Below are positions 32,747 through 44,395 of a DNA stretch of 64,000 nt, one piece after another. The notes beneath the pieces were generated by a model. The model was not told where the DNA came from. It did not search any database and saw only the letters and a program-made list of their open reading frames with translations. The position numbers and the translations under genes were made by a program. The first letter of the stretch is position 1; each line of letters starts with the position of its first letter. Source of the stretch: Costus lasius (taxonomy: Eukaryota; Streptophyta; Magnoliopsida; Zingiberales; Costaceae); assembly GCA_027563935.2 (NCBI GenBank), contig CM050447.1:82073461-82137460 (forward strand), read 5' to 3'.

Positions 32747-34412
32747 TGTTGGGGTATGCCCTTAAGGCTAATGTTTGAGGCCTTGGGATAGTAACAGTAT
32801 CATGTATAAACTTTTTAGTTTATAAAGGCAATGGTTGTTATTCAGGTTGTTACCTTGTCTGCTGTAATAAGTGTACTTCTGAATAATGTCTCAAATGCTG
32901 TTCAGCTGGGCTGACATGCAGTAAAGTCCTTAGTCGATATATCTTGGTGAACATGAGACAGCCTTGATATGATTGAGACTAATATGTGTTCTAATCTTAT
33001 AGGATGCTTCGAGCATGGAATAAGATGTAGACTCATGGGTACATTGGATGTACTAGACAGACCCTACTAGGATATTCAATTGCTTGTCACAATGTGAATA
33101 ATCCTTGTATGTGTACAAGTGGCACATTTTCTTTGACTTGAGATCACTTGTGTTTCTAAATGATGATTGTCATTATTTTGAGGTAGTTCAATATCATTTG
33201 AAACATAATGATTATAGACTATCTTGGATGGTGAGCTTGAGTCATGTTAGGGCACTAGTGATAGATATAGGAATGCCGTCTCCTTAATTGGAGTGTGATG
33301 TTCTAAAGGGGCCCCCTGGATGAGATGATTGAGAAAGTGTATGGCCATACCCAGATGACTGTGTTCATCTGATCTAATCATGCTCATCATATTGGAGTTA
33401 CGAGCTTGACAGGCTTGTCCAATAAAGAACATCCAGTGGCAGAGGAAGCATGTATGCCTTGTGAGTTGGATTCACACTTGTGCTGTGTTTTGGGTGTAGT
33501 CCTGGAAGACTCTTTTCTTTATATCGGGAGACAGTGATGTGTTGCTAGATACCCCTCACTGATCGTGATAACGTAAGTTATCGTTACCGACATTTAAAGA
33601 AAACCCTTAGGGTCGCACAATTTGATGATATGGCTTACTTAAGTCAGATCGTGTGGACTGAATTATTTGGATTCAGTTTTAAAGGGATTTAATCTCTGAT
33701 TGAAAGTGAGATCTGGTCTGATCATGTTTGATTGATTAGGGCTTGAGATCGGTAAGCTTCGATTGAGAGAATTGATGCTAGATTGGTGAGATCAAGAGCA
33801 TCAAGAGATCAACGGTCAGATCTTAAGCCTTAGGGGTTTAATTTGATCTGGACTAAAGGCTTGGGCTGGTTTGATTTGGTCTTTGAACCAAATTCAATTG
33901 AACCATGGCTCGGTTCAAAGAGGAGCGATTGGTTCACTTGAAGTGAACGCATGATCGCATGAGAGTATGAGGCGAGTTTTTTGGCTTGCTATTTTTAGAA
34001 GCCACGCTCCCACGTTCAACGAGAACGTTGCACTCGTCGCCTCTTTATGGCTCTCGCTCTCGTGTGGTAAAAGGCTACACGAAAAGAGGGGTGCAAGAGC
34101 TTCATCGACCTAGCCGCAAGAGATCTCATCTCCTCCATACGAAGGACTCCTTGAAGATTTGCTAGCACAAAGTCGCCAAGGAAGTAGTCGCCTTATCATT
34201 GTGTGCGTCATCTTTGGAGAAAAGGCATTTGCGTTTTTGCTTCCAAGGCGCCATCCAGAAATGGCTATGGTATGAATTCTTATCATGAACACATGTTGTT
34301 AAAAGTTAATCATGTGACATGTTTTCGATCCTATGAAACCCTAGCATCCGCTGCCCATATTATGTTTGCGCCACTTTAGGGTTTCGCCCCCCTTAGATTT
34401 AGGGGACTCTCA
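32747..34412 (+). repeat. copia-A 3' LTR
   Basis: 1666 bases, the same length as the 5' LTR. Differences seen by eye include CTGGACAG/CTAGACAG, ATTTCC/ATTTTC, TATATTGG/TATATCGG and CGTTGCC/CGTCGCC. It is followed by TTGTT and the rest of solo LTR C3. Confidence 0.92.
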
Positions 34413-34417
34413 TTGTT

Positions 34418-34943
34418 GCCTTCTCGCCCTTTGTCCCCTTGTCACCACTCCTAAAAAGAGGGAGAGGAATGTTCACCCATTGCCTCTCCTCTTCCCTTTA
34501 GTGAGTTAGGAGCTTTGGAAGTTCCTTGGCGCCCTCCTCTCCAAAGTTGGACTTTGGATTTGGTTGATTCCTGTTTGGATCTTGGTGGAGTGCTTCAAGA
34601 GTTGGACTCCGACGAAGCTCCACCTCCTCTCCTTGGCATCTCCTATGGACTTGGCGCAAGTGATTGAGGAAGTCTCCCAAAGGCGTGGATCTTCTTCCCG
34701 AGGCTAGCACCGGGCGTGGAAGAAGAGGACTCGAGGTTCGGCTGTGTGCGAGACTGCAGAGGGCGCACATTTGGGCGCCTACATCGCATCCATCATATTC
34801 GTTGCAAGGTATCATATCCTACTCACCGTGTCGATCTCCTCGCAAGACTCGATCTTCTGGGTTTTTGGGACTGGCCTGTTTCGGGGATTGCTTCCGCTGT
34901 GCTTGTCTGAAAAAATCTCAAAAATCCCCGGGGTTTCCCAACA
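34418..34943 (+). repeat. Remaining 3' part of solo LTR C3
   Basis: These 526 bases match the R/U5 end of C1, C2 and C4: the GAGGCTAGCACCGGG stretch, GTGTGCGAGACTGCAGAGGGC, and the end GGGGTTTCCCAACA. Short frames at 34498-34950 are shadows of this repeat. Confidence 0.85.
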
Positions 34944-34961
34944 ACTAGGTCTTAGGGCATA

Positions 34962-36140
34962 GAGGACTTTTGTCATCAACTTAGCCAACTTCTCATGCAG
35001 TCCATGGATCAACTCACGGCTTCTCTCAAGGGCGTGAGTGATCACCTCGAGTCTTTAGAGCGTAGAACCCAAGTCCCGGTTGACCCCTCCCCGCCAACCT
35101 ATCGAGCTCCGACTAGGGAACTACTCCCCTTAACCCAACCCATTAGGCGTAGGCCCTATGGGGAGGAACCAGTTCCTGAGGATGAATCGTTTGATGAGGA
35201 TGATGTGTGGGCCGCACAAGGGTCCCAAACCCAACCCCGTAATGGTCGAAACCGGATGGATGATGATTTTTGTCGCATCGTATGTACCTCACCCGCACCC
35301 TTTGACGGTAGCCTTGACCCCACACGGTTCCTTGATTGGGCCATGTCAGTCGACAACTACTTTGAGTGGTGCGTCATGCCCCAACACCTGCGCATCAACT
35401 TTGTGCGCCTCCTACTAGAGGGTCCAGCCCGTCTGCATTGGGCAAATGTGGAACAGCAACTAGAGCAGCAAGCCCTCCCGCCCATTATACGGTGGGATGA
35501 AATGATGTACCGCCTCTGGGAGCAGTCTGTTCCCCCCTCCTATAGGTAGCGCCTCTTGGACCAATACAGTGGCATACACCAGGGATCTGGTACCGTCGCT
35601 GAGTATAGGCTAGCCTTTGACACATTAGCACTTAGGTGCAACTTGCAAGAGGACCTCGAGTTTGCCCTATCTAGATTCAAGAATGGACTCTGATTGGAGA
35701 TCCGAAGAGCCCTACCTGCCTATAACTCTGAGAGTTTGGACCAGACATTCCAGCGAGCTCTAGATATTGATCAAGACTTGCGCGTTGCTGCTAGGCACAG
35801 CGAGTTGGTACCTTCTAGACGACCCCCAACTGTCGGTCCCCCACTTGTTCATTCTAGAGCTGAGCGCACAGAGCCCCGATATGCTCTAGCTGTCCGCGAG
35901 GCACGCTTGGAGCCCCATCATGCTCCCACTGTTCATGACCCCCCTAGGCGTCCCACACCCGATGCCCCTCCTCCTCACCTTTCATGGGAGGAAAAGGGCA
36001 AGGCCCTAGCTCATGGGTCAGCAAACCGCGTGAATTGTTTCAACTATCTCCAACCCGGCCACTATTCGAAGGATTGCCCCAAGCATCCTGCCCATGTTGG
36101 CAAGAGTCAGCCCCGATTGGCTGCTCTGACTCGTGAGTGA
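34962..36140 (+). pseudogene. gypsy-1 Gag (N-terminus lost, stops inside)
   Basis: The first open piece (to 35549) contains the Retrotrans_gag-type core: PAPFDGSLDPTRFLDW, YFEW, VRLLLEGPARLHW, and MMYRLWEQSVPPSYR. A TAG at 35547 stands where gypsy-2 has a glutamine codon, and a TGA follows near 35691. The next piece (35694-36140) has a proline- and histidine-rich linker and a zinc knuckle in which the second cysteine is replaced: CFNYLQPGHYSKDC. The first eleven codons before the ATG at 34995 stay in frame, so the real start was further upstream and is gone. Confidence 0.82.
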
Positions 36141-36249
36141 ACTAAGCATGACATTGAGCCTGAGTGCTATACTAGTGAAGATGAGTTGGGTCAGCCCACA
36201 CTAGCAGTTGTCTGGTGCACTTTAGTGCAAACCCCTCCCTTCGAGGATT

Positions 36250-36660
36250 GGAGGTGAACCAGTATTTTCACGACATACATCAAATGCAACGGACATTCAT
36301 GTAAGATCGTTATTGATGGGGGTAGTAGCCTGAATGTGGTGTCACGCACCACAATCACCCAGTTCAACCTTGCACTTGAACCCCACCCGAAGCTGTATTC
36401 CATCGCTTTGGTCGACACATCAAGCCTACCAGTCACCCACCGTTGTTAGGTTCCCATTAGTTTTGGTGACTATAAGGAGAAAGTTTGGTGCGACATGGCA
36501 ACTATGGATATTACCCACGTGCTGTTGGGTCGCCCTTGGCTATACGACCGTGATGTGGTCCACTATGGTCGGTCAAACACTTATGTCTTCGACCACAATG
36601 ACCAGAAAATCTGGCTTAACCCAGCCCCTCCCAAAGAGTTGCATGCATCAACGTCTAAGG
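36250..36660 (+). pseudogene. gypsy-1 aspartic protease (broken)
   Basis: Translation shows KCNGHSCKIVIDGGSSLNVVSRT, in which DGGS is the protease active-site box. LLGRPWLYDRDVVHYGRSNTYVFDH follows and forms the usual end of plant gypsy proteases. A stop near 36447 (TAG where gypsy-2 has CAG) and frame changes break it. After VVYALMLREA the sequence jumps toward integrase, with no RT. Confidence 0.78.
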
Positions 36661-36779
36661 GCTTGATTGTGCCCCCAAAACCTATTGCAGTTGTGTCCTT
36701 AATGTGCACCCCGGTGTTGATCCATGAAGCTAGTGAGACCAAGGTGGTCTATGCCCTGATGTTGCGTGAGGCAGTGGAC

Positions 36780-37806
36780 CTGTTGCCCCAGGCAGAGACG
36801 GACCCGTTGAGCCGAGTAAGGACCCTTTTGTGTGTTATGCGTACCCGCGTCAATACCTTCGCCTATGTTAAGGATGAGTACCCTAGCTATCCTGATTTTG
36901 GTGCCATTTATACTCGCCTGAGGATGTCGAGTCGCCTTACCAGTTGTGTGAGGGTTTTTTGTTCTTTGGGAATTGATTGTGTATTCCTCGATCCTCCCTT
37001 CGTGAACACCTTCTATTAGAGTTGCATGCAGGCGGCGTTGCCGGCCACCATGGACGTGATAAGACATTAGAGATGGTCGAATATCACTTGTTTTGGCCCT
37101 CCTTACGCAAAGATGTGGAGTGCATTGTCTGCCACTATGGCACTTGCCAAATGGCTAAGCCCCGACCCCTGAACACTTGACTGTACACCCCACTATCGGT
37201 TTCTAAGGCTCCATGGAAGGACCTCAGCATGGACTTCATCCTGGGGTTGCCCCGCACTGCATCTAGATTCGATTCCATCTACGTCGTAGTGGATTGGTTC
37301 TCCATGATGGCCCATTTCATCCCCTGTTCTAGGACAACAAATGCGCCCCACGTAGCCCATCTGTTCAATAGGGAGGTAGTTTGCCTCCATGGCCTCCCAC
37401 TCTCTATAGTGTCCGATCGTGATACCCGCTTCATGAGCCACTTTTGGCGATCACTGTGGGCACTATTAGGGACCACCCTTAAGTTCTCTACGGCCTATCA
37501 CTCCCAAACCGACGGCCAAATAGAGGTCGTTAATCAGAGTTTGGGTAACTTGCTCTGCTGTCTTGTTGTCGATCACCCTAAGAGTTGGGACACTGTGCTC
37601 CCTGTTGCCGAATTCGCGTATAATATGTAGTCAATCGGTCTACCGGTCTAAGTCCCTTCCATGTGGTCCTTGGACAGCAACCATGAAAACCTATTGACTT
37701 GCATGACCTTCCCATGGAGTCCCATCTTTCTGAGCATGCATTTTCCTTTGCTAGTCATATCATGAGTTTGCATGAGGAAGTTCGACATCAAATCTTTTTG
37801 GGCAAC
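36780..37806 (+). pseudogene. gypsy-1 integrase N-terminus and core
   Basis: A short linker (TDPLSRVRTLLCVM) replaces the end of RNase H. The frame at 36977-37180 has the HHCC zinc-finger half (ELHAGGVAGHHGRDKTLE), but the first cysteine of the CX2C pair is tyrosine (YGTC). The frame at 37229-37630 has the catalytic core with all three acidic residues (MDFILGLP, VSDRDTRF, GQIEVVNQ). It stops after AEFAYNM. Homology continues to FLGN at 37806, where D2 is inserted. Confidence 0.83.
37802..37806. other. Target-site duplication GCAAC of D2
   Basis: GCAAC precedes TGTTGTATG at 37807 and recurs at 54238-54242 after GAGTCATCA. The gypsy-1 integrase sequence continues directly from one side to the other. 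Confidence 0.92.
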
Positions 37807-39624
37807 TGTTGTATGTCCGCAAGTGCATGGATACTCGAAGTAATAAAAAGATATCAAACCACAGAGACCTAAGTGTTAAGTACCAAATAGTCGTTTTCTC
37901 ACTAGCTAAGCAAACCGAATGTGATGAAAGCAAATGATCGAAAAGTATTCTAAAAGATAATCAGAGAGAGAAATTGGGACTAAGGTTTCATCCACCTTAA
38001 TTTCTATGACTAGATATGAATAGATGTTCATCAATCAAATTTCATTATGATAAAGATATAATTTACTTCATAAAGGAATTATCTCACTCTCGCACAGATA
38101 ATTATACAAAGAGCCAATCCTCACTCTCGTGCAGGATCTATTCAATGCTGAAGATAAGTAAATTATTGACAAAGAACTCAAAGATCACTCTCGTGCATGC
38201 GAATTCTAAGTGAATCATCTCAAGTGGAAACTCAAGGATCACTCTGGTGCATCTGAATCTCAAGACATGTTCTACTTAAGGTTCTCCAACAATCAGATAT
38301 TTAATCTCTTACAATATCAAATCAAGTCTAACACAATAACTCAATCCAAAGATTCAGAAAATCAACATGGCAATAAAACTACTAAAAATCAGAATTAAGA
38401 ACATACCTAATCTCTTACGATAAGTTCTAAACTCAATGATTCTAGGGTTCCAAATTTTGCAATCAACTTCTCAGTCTATTTCACAAAACTCTAAAACATG
38501 CTGAAAGTATGAAACTATGGAGAATTACAGGCAATTGTCACATGAGTATAATTATCAACACAAAATTATCATGACGAAATAAAAGTTATCCAAATCAAGG
38601 GGATTACACCCCCTTGTCCCAAAAGATGTCTAAGCTAACATGGAAGAAAGATTACAATAAACCATAATTTCAGATGATTAGAATTCAAGAAGGAGAGAAA
38701 AGTTACAAACAGGGTGCTGTAATGATTACAGCACCGTAATACACGATGAATAGTGGCAGTGCCCACTGTTTTGTTGATTTCTCCCTCGATCAGACTTCTC
38801 TCGCTCTGAAACTTCTGGGGTGTGTTCTCCTCCTCCGGGCAAAGCTTTCTTGTAAAAATCACGGCTTGAGGTGGCCTCTACGCCTCTCGATGCGAGGCTA
38901 AACCCTAGGGATGCCTCCTCTGATTTCTCCCTCCAAAGTAGAATAAAAATTGGGGCTTTCACTCTCCACACGTTCTCCTCTTTATTCTGATCACACCCCT
39001 TTTTTGGATCTTCAATTGGTGCCCTAAAGTTGGAGAAATCGTTAATTCAAGTTTCTGGTTTAAGAACCGGGCAACTAGGTTGAAATTACGGTACCGTAAT
39101 GGAAATTACGGTAGTACCGTAATCGCTGCAAAATCTTCTGTATGGAATCTGTCTAGAATTACGGCACCGTAAAGTATATTACGGTAGTGCCGTAATTTCC
39201 TCTGAAGTCTCGGTAAGAAATTGGTTCGAAATTACAGTACTGTGAAGGATTTTACGGCGGTGCCGTAATTTGCCAAAAAAACTCCAGAATTAAGCCGCAG
39301 TGAAAATTGTTACGACAGTGCCATAATTGCTGATTATGGCTGTAAAATTCATTACGGCACTACCGTAATTTCGCTAGAAAATTTGTTTTGACTTTAAATT
39401 TGATGTGTAGTCTCCTCTTGATCATAAGAGTCTGCCCATGTGTTGGATTTGCTTGAAAACCCATCAAAATGATGCCTTTTTACCTAAAATTGATCAAAAA
39501 CCAAGAAAAGTGTAGATTCCAAAATATTTGATAAAAAGGGCATTGAATAAGCAAAAGAGCATAAATATGACTAAAAAAAATGATGTAATAGGCAAGAAAT
39601 ATGCTATGAAATTTAGAGTCATCA
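37807..39624 (-). repeat. D2 3' LTR
   Basis: 1818 bases. On the plus strand it runs TGTTGTATGTCCGCAAG to TTTAGAGTCATCA. It contains inverted CACTCTCGTGCA words (38090-38255) and palindromic words at about 38716-38745 and 39085-39372. Two of these are perfect palindromes: ATTACGGTACCGTAAT at 39085-39100 and ATTACGGTAGTACCGTAAT at 39105-39123. Confidence 0.92.
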
Positions 39625-40499
39625 AACACATAAGGCTCAAACTTTGCTTGTGCTCAAGCAAATAAAGAAATCAACACTGATTATAGAAAATAAACTTTCA
39701 TATAACGAATAAATTTCTAAAATATAATCTCTCATGAAATATTTTACCAACTGTTACATAAAATTTCAAATAAATACATCATCCTCTGAAATTAATCTTT
39801 GAGATTCACAACTCTCTAAAATTAATCAAATAAAATTTCACAACTCATATAATAAAAAGAACCTCGGTCTCATGAATTCACCCAAGTTTCAGTTTAAATC
39901 TATCATACATTTGTTTACAGGAATAAAGTCTCCTAGATCTTTTTCCACACAGAAATTTTCTCTCTCTTTTTTTTGCATAGATGGTATATACCTATATAGA
40001 TACACACTTTTTATTTGGACTTCAACTCTTATCTTCGGTACTATTGTCAATTTTACACAGTGCCAAGTAGAGGAGTCATTATTATCATTTTTCCTCTTTT
40101 TTTTTTAACTTTATAGACTTCAACCCATCTCTTAGGTACCACTATCAATTTTGCACAGTGCCAAGTAGGGGAGTCTCTCACTATTTTTGTGGATCATGGA
40201 TTCTTCCTTCCCTACAAATAGTAAGATAAACTAAACATCAACTAGGTTGATCAATTGACATCAATTCAAAAATTACACTCATATGCTCATTTTATTTAAG
40301 AAAGATGTTTCACTCTTAGATTGCATTGATCAAACAACATACCTACCCAAAACCATATGCATCAATCAATGAAAAATTTCAACAAGTAGATATATATTGA
40401 AGAAATAAATTCAGCATAATAGGTATATCTCCATTCATAGGCATTGGCATGCATAAACATTCATCATCAATATTTAATCTACATATCCCTCATCACATG
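39625..40499 (-). other. D2 interior, 3' part
   Basis: Non-coding. It begins next to the LTR with the inverse of GAGCCTTATGTG (39627-39638) at the polypurine-tract position. It then carries the inverted pair of TAGCACTGTG modules (about 40020-40185), equivalent to 11149-11300 in D1. It ends at the ACATG target site of gypsy-2. Confidence 0.8.
40495..40499. other. Target-site duplication ACATG of gypsy-2
   Basis: ACATG precedes TGATGCAGG at 40500 and recurs at 49289-49293 after CAACATCA. Across it the D2 interior continues as CATCACATGGATTCAA, matching D1 near 10830 in inverse. Confidence 0.9.
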
Positions 40500-40694
40500 T
40501 GATGCAGGAGCAAACGGGCCCATGAACACACTTGAGGGTGGCCCAATCCCTCCAAAAGACACTTGGGGAGACTCCCTAGGATCCCAAGAATTTTCTCCGG
40601 AATTTTCACCTCATTCAGAGTTCCCTAGACCCCGACACGGCCAGGCCGTGCACCCCGTCACGGGCGTGACACGGTCGCCCAAAGACGGAACGCT

Positions 40695-41072
40695 GAACAC
40701 GGGTGTACTCCTGGTCACGGGCAAGCCGTGCCCAGCTCTATGGATTTCAACCACGCCGAACATGGGCGTGCTCTTGGTCACGGGCAAGCCGTGCCTGGCT
40801 ATGTGGATTTCGACCACGCCGAACACGGGCGTGCTCCTGGTCACAGGCAAGCCGTGCCCGGTTCTATGGATCTCAGCAACTCCCATCACGGCCATGCTCC
40901 TGATCACGGGCAAGCCGTGCCCGGCTCCGTGGATTTCGGCCACACCGAACACGAGTGTGCTCCTGGTCACGGGCCAGCCGTGCCCGATTCTGTGGACTGC
41001 GCCCACCCCGAACACGGCCGTGCTCACCATCACGGCCAAGCCATATCCGCCCCTGAAGATGCGTTGCAGCCC
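40695..41072. repeat. 63-bp minisatellite, six units, gypsy-2 5' LTR
   Basis: Units start at 40695, 40758, 40821, 40884, 40947 and 41010. Each has GAACACGGGCGTGCTCCTGG then CACGGGCAAGCCGTGCCCGG and a less conserved tail. The unit is 21 codons long, so one frame repeats EHGRAPGHGQAVPGSVDFDHA-like peptides without stops. The unit is GC-rich and partly self-complementary (CACGGGC/GCCGTG). Confidence 0.9.
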
Positions 41073-41579
41073 CGACGACCCCGCTTCGATGTGCACCGCC
41101 CTCCTTACCATGTTGCTCCACCCCATAAAGACCCAAAGGAGCCCAACAAGGTGGAAATCCGGTGATCCCAATGCCAAAGTAAGCCCCTGGACCGTTTCTT
41201 AGGCGTCATTAGCCCTCTTTCCATCCATACTGAAGTGGCGCAGGCCATGGGCACCACGAGCCAACCCCCTGAAGATCCAATTCCAAGTGGGCCGCGTAAT
41301 CTAATCAGCAACATGGCCCAAGACCGAGCCGCGACGGTGGTGACCCAGCCCACAACATCGAAGTTTTGCTGTTTTGTCGTCGTGTGCTCGGAGCGCGTCT
41401 AAACTTCCTCCATACGAAGATGCAGGATCGTGCTACCAGCGTCGAAGAATATTAGGTACTAGTTTGTTAATTTTCATCTTGTAGTTGCAGCTTGACCACT
41501 TTTGTGGCCTGCAAGAGTTGGTAGGTAGTTAAAGTAGAGTGTCTCTTGTGTATTTTGTTTGTTCCCTCCCCTCTTATTC

Positions 41580-41587
41580 TATAAAAG
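41580..41587 (+). promoter_or_regulatory. TATA box of gypsy-2 5' LTR
   Basis: CTATAAAAGAGGAGG in a CT-rich setting. The same element sits at 48640-48647 in the 3' LTR and at 56513-56520 in gypsy-1, so it is conserved across the family. Confidence 0.75.
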
Positions 41588-42226
41588 AGGAGGTAGGGCT
41601 AAGTGTTGGGTAGTTCTATTAGTGATAGGGATCTCCTAGTGAGCTAGAGTGAGCTTCCAGCTTGTGTGGAAGGTGAAGTTGCTTCGCCTTCGGAGTTGTA
41701 AGAGTCGGCGACCGGTGTCTCAACTCAGCTTGGTTTCCAGCTTTATAAGAAGTAAATCCCACCCTCCGGTGGGTCAGGTTCGTCTGTTTTTTCTACTTGC
41801 TTGCTTTGATACCGAGTTGGCTTTCTCCTTTCTTCTTCACCAACGGCTATTTGTTCATCGGAGGCGTGGTATCTCTTGTTCTTGGTTTGTTTCAGCTGCG
41901 TAGACGCGCGAGCTGAGCCCCACAAAGCCGCAGTCTCCAACGCGAGCTAAGCTTAAAACCCGCTAAGAGAGAGCTGCAGGAATTCACTAAATTTGCTACG
42001 AGGTTAGTGCGCTGTGTTATTTAGTTGGGTGCCGTTCGCTTCATTCGCATGTGTGTTTCCCTAATTGAACTCGTCGCTGTTTCGTCGTGCTTTCTACTGG
42101 ATTACTTGCACTCTTCCGACGTGTTTTCTCTTCCCTCGTCTCACGACCCTCTCCCGTTTTATCGAGCATTGTGTAAAACCCTAGAGTACAGCTTAAGGAC
42201 CCCCTCACCTATTAGTTGCTACATCA

Positions 42227-42357
42227 ATTCTAGTATCAGAGGATGTTGCGAGTTCGATTCTTATCGTTCGCACGATCCCTTAGCATCACATTGCATACTT
42301 TTGCATTCGTTTAGTGTTTTCAGCATTTTACCTTAGTCGTCTCCCCCTTGTTTGTGC
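42227..42357 (+). other. gypsy-2 leader with decayed primer-binding site
   Basis: Directly after the LTR, ATTCTAGTATCAGAGGATG resembles the tRNA-iMet PBS (TGGTATCAGAG) with one changed base. The leader ends at the Gag start. Confidence 0.65.
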
Positions 42358-43660
42358 ATGGTGACTACGCGGTCACAAATTATGTCATCCCAATACCCGA
42401 AAACCATCCCCGAAACCCAAGAGTCAGTTCAGCCTTCGGAAGGGGCTAACACCCGATTAGAGTCTATGGTTGTGCTTGAGGCTCGGATCGATGCGAAGCT
42501 TGATGCGCTGTCCGCGCGAGTGGACGCTCAACAAGCAAGCACACATGCCATGGTCCAGCAGATTTTGGCTGGGATCCAACACCCTATTGGTCAACCCGGG
42601 TCCGCGGAGCATGGTCACCCGAACTCGATTAACCCTGCGGTGTCCGCGAACCCAGCCCCCACTAGAGAGTTACCCCCGATGGCCGTGCCCACATGGCGGC
42701 ATGTCCACGAGGATGAATGGGGTCACTCGCGACCTCATGAGGTCCCTAGGAACCCGAGTTATGGTGATGATCCCCTCGATGAGGATGAAGTTTGGGCCGC
42801 ACAAGGGCCCCAGCCCGGTGGCCGTTTTGGCCACGCTTGGGCCGCACCTCAAACCCCAGCCCATACTCTCATTGAGCGCCCTCGGGTGGACGATGATTTC
42901 TGTCGTTTCATTCGTAACACCCCTGCACCATTCACAGGTGGTCTTGACCCCACACAGTTCTTAGATTGGGTCGCGTCCGTTGACGCGTATTTTGATCTTA
43001 GCGATTGGCCTCCGCACTCGCGGGTTCGGTATGTGCGCACCTTATTTGAGGGGCCTGCACGTTTACATTAGGAAAACGTGGAGCGCCAAAACGCGTAGCA
43101 GGCTCTTCCCCCGATCACTGAGTGGGCGGAGATGTGGTATCGCCACCGCGAGCATTATGTACCCCCTTCGTATAGGCAACGCCATCTTGATCAGTATAGT
43201 AGCCTACACCAAGGGTCAGGTACTGTCGAGGAGTACCGACTCACCTTCGAGATGTTGCAACTCCGTTGCAATTTGCAGGAGGACCCCGAGTTAGTTTTGT
43301 CGAAATTCAAGAATGGGGCTCCATGCGGATATCCGTCGAGCCTTACCCGCGTATGGATTGGAGACCCATGACCAAACTTTTCAGCGCGCTTGAGACATCG
43401 AGCAAGACCTTCGCGTCACTACAAGGCGCAATGACCTCGGCCCCCATAGGCGTCCTCATGCGGGCGGTCCCCCGCAACCCCACCCGCGACTTGAGCATCC
43501 GGAGCCTCCTCTGGACCCGCGACCCGCACCCCTGGCCCTTCAGCCCCTTAGACGCCCACCCCCTGAGGCTTCGCCTTTACGGCCCACTTGGGCGGAGAAG
43601 GGCAAGGCCCTAGCGGTCGGAGCCTCTGGCCGTATTACTTGCTATAACAGTTTGTAGCTA
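42358..43660 (+). pseudogene. gypsy-2 Gag (stops inside)
   Basis: ATG at 42358 (MVTTRSQ) or 42352 starts a frame open to a TAG at 43069. A coiled-coil-like N-terminus (LEARIDAKLDALSARVDAQQAS) precedes a proline-rich linker and the Retrotrans_gag core (PAPFTGGLDPTQFLDW, LFEGPARLH). The TAG stands exactly where gypsy-1 has tryptophan (TGG). A second TAG follows near 43096. Homology continues through YRQRHLDQYSSLHQGSGTVEEYRL to a broken zinc knuckle near 43640-43680. There the second cysteine is serine and a TAG intervenes before GHMSRECP. Confidence 0.83.
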
Positions 43661-44395
43661 GGTCACATGTCGCGTGAATGTCCCAAGAAGCCCGCTCGAG
43701 CTGACACGGGTCCGGCTCGCATCGCCACCATAACCCCCGCTGAGCACGATGTTGAGGCGGAGTGTTACACTAGTGGCGAGGAATCGGGTCCTTCCACACT
43801 TGTCGTCCGTTGCAACCTTGTGCAACCTGCACCTACCGAGGATTGGAGGTGCTCGTGCATTTTCACGACTTACATTAAGTGCAATGGGCACCCGTGTAAG
43901 ATCGTCATTGACGGTGGTAGTAGCCTGAACGTGATTTCTCGAACCGCGGTCATGTATTTCGGCCTTCCCGTGGAACCCCACCCAAGACCTTATTCTATCG
44001 CCTGGGTCGATACCACGAGCCTTCCGGTCACCCACCAATGTCAGGTTCCCATCGCGTTTGGGAACTATCGTGAGCAGGTATTGTGCGACGTTGCGACTAT
44101 GGACATCGCCCACGCCCTCCTTGGCCGCCCGTGGTTGTACGATAGAGACGTAGTCCATTATGGCCGGTCGTACACTTATACGTTCGACCACGATGAGTAG
44201 AAGATCCGCCTGATCCGAGCTCCGCCTAAGGAGCTTCGTGCATCCACCTCCAAGGGCCTAATTATGCCCTCGGCACCTGCCCCTCCGCCTTCCCCCATGG
44301 TCTCCCTTATGCGCACCCCTGCATTGGTTCGCGAGGCTCATGCGGCCAAGACCGTCTACGCGCTCATGGTGCGCGAAGTGCAGGACCTTGTCACT
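43661..44395 (+). pseudogene. gypsy-2 aspartic protease
   Basis: The frame at 43667-44200 contains KCNGHPCKIVIDGGSSLNVIS with the DGGS active site, then LLGRPWLYDRDVVHYGRS. It ends at a TAG where gypsy-1 has CAG. The linker VYALMVREVQDL follows, and at about 44395 the sequence leaves the expected path, skipping RT. Confidence 0.8.

Larger units (their letters stand above)
18825..34412 (+). mobile_element. Ty1/copia element copia-A, split by copia-B
   Basis: Two 1666-bp LTRs (18825-20490 and 32747-34412) differ at only about eight positions by eye. The PBS follows the first LTR and a purine tract precedes the second. The interior lacks gag and most of protease but keeps the end of the protease/pre-integrase region, integrase, RT and RNase H. 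Copia-B sits in the integrase-RT linker. LTR length, primer and protein type suggest the Angela-like copia group (inference). Without gag it could move only with help. Confidence 0.92.
17418..34943 (+). mobile_element. Solo LTR C3, split by copia-A
   Basis: The LTR occupies 17418-18824 and 34418-34943, about 1.93 kb in all, from TGTTGGTGTATATGCC to GGGGTTTCCCAACA. It has a perfect 5-bp TSD and no internal region, so it is a solo LTR left by recombination between two LTRs. It lies head to head with C2 of the same family. Copia-A is inserted in it. Confidence 0.9.
40500..42226 (+). repeat. gypsy-2 5' LTR
   Basis: 1727 bases from TGATGCAGGAGCAAACGGG to GTTGCTACATCA. It holds the 63-bp minisatellite (40695-41072) and a TATA box (41580). 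Open frames over it (for example 40444-41202) arise from the repeat and are not a gene. Confidence 0.9.

Noticed and set aside
37807..39624. D2 left LTR as a solo LTR
   Set aside because: A matching LTR with PBS and Gag-like frame lies at 52362-54237 and the GCAAC duplication spans both.
40444..41202. 252-codon open frame on the plus strand, and a 188-codon frame opposite
   Set aside because: Both arise from the stop-free 63-bp minisatellite in the gypsy-2 LTR; the start lies outside the element.
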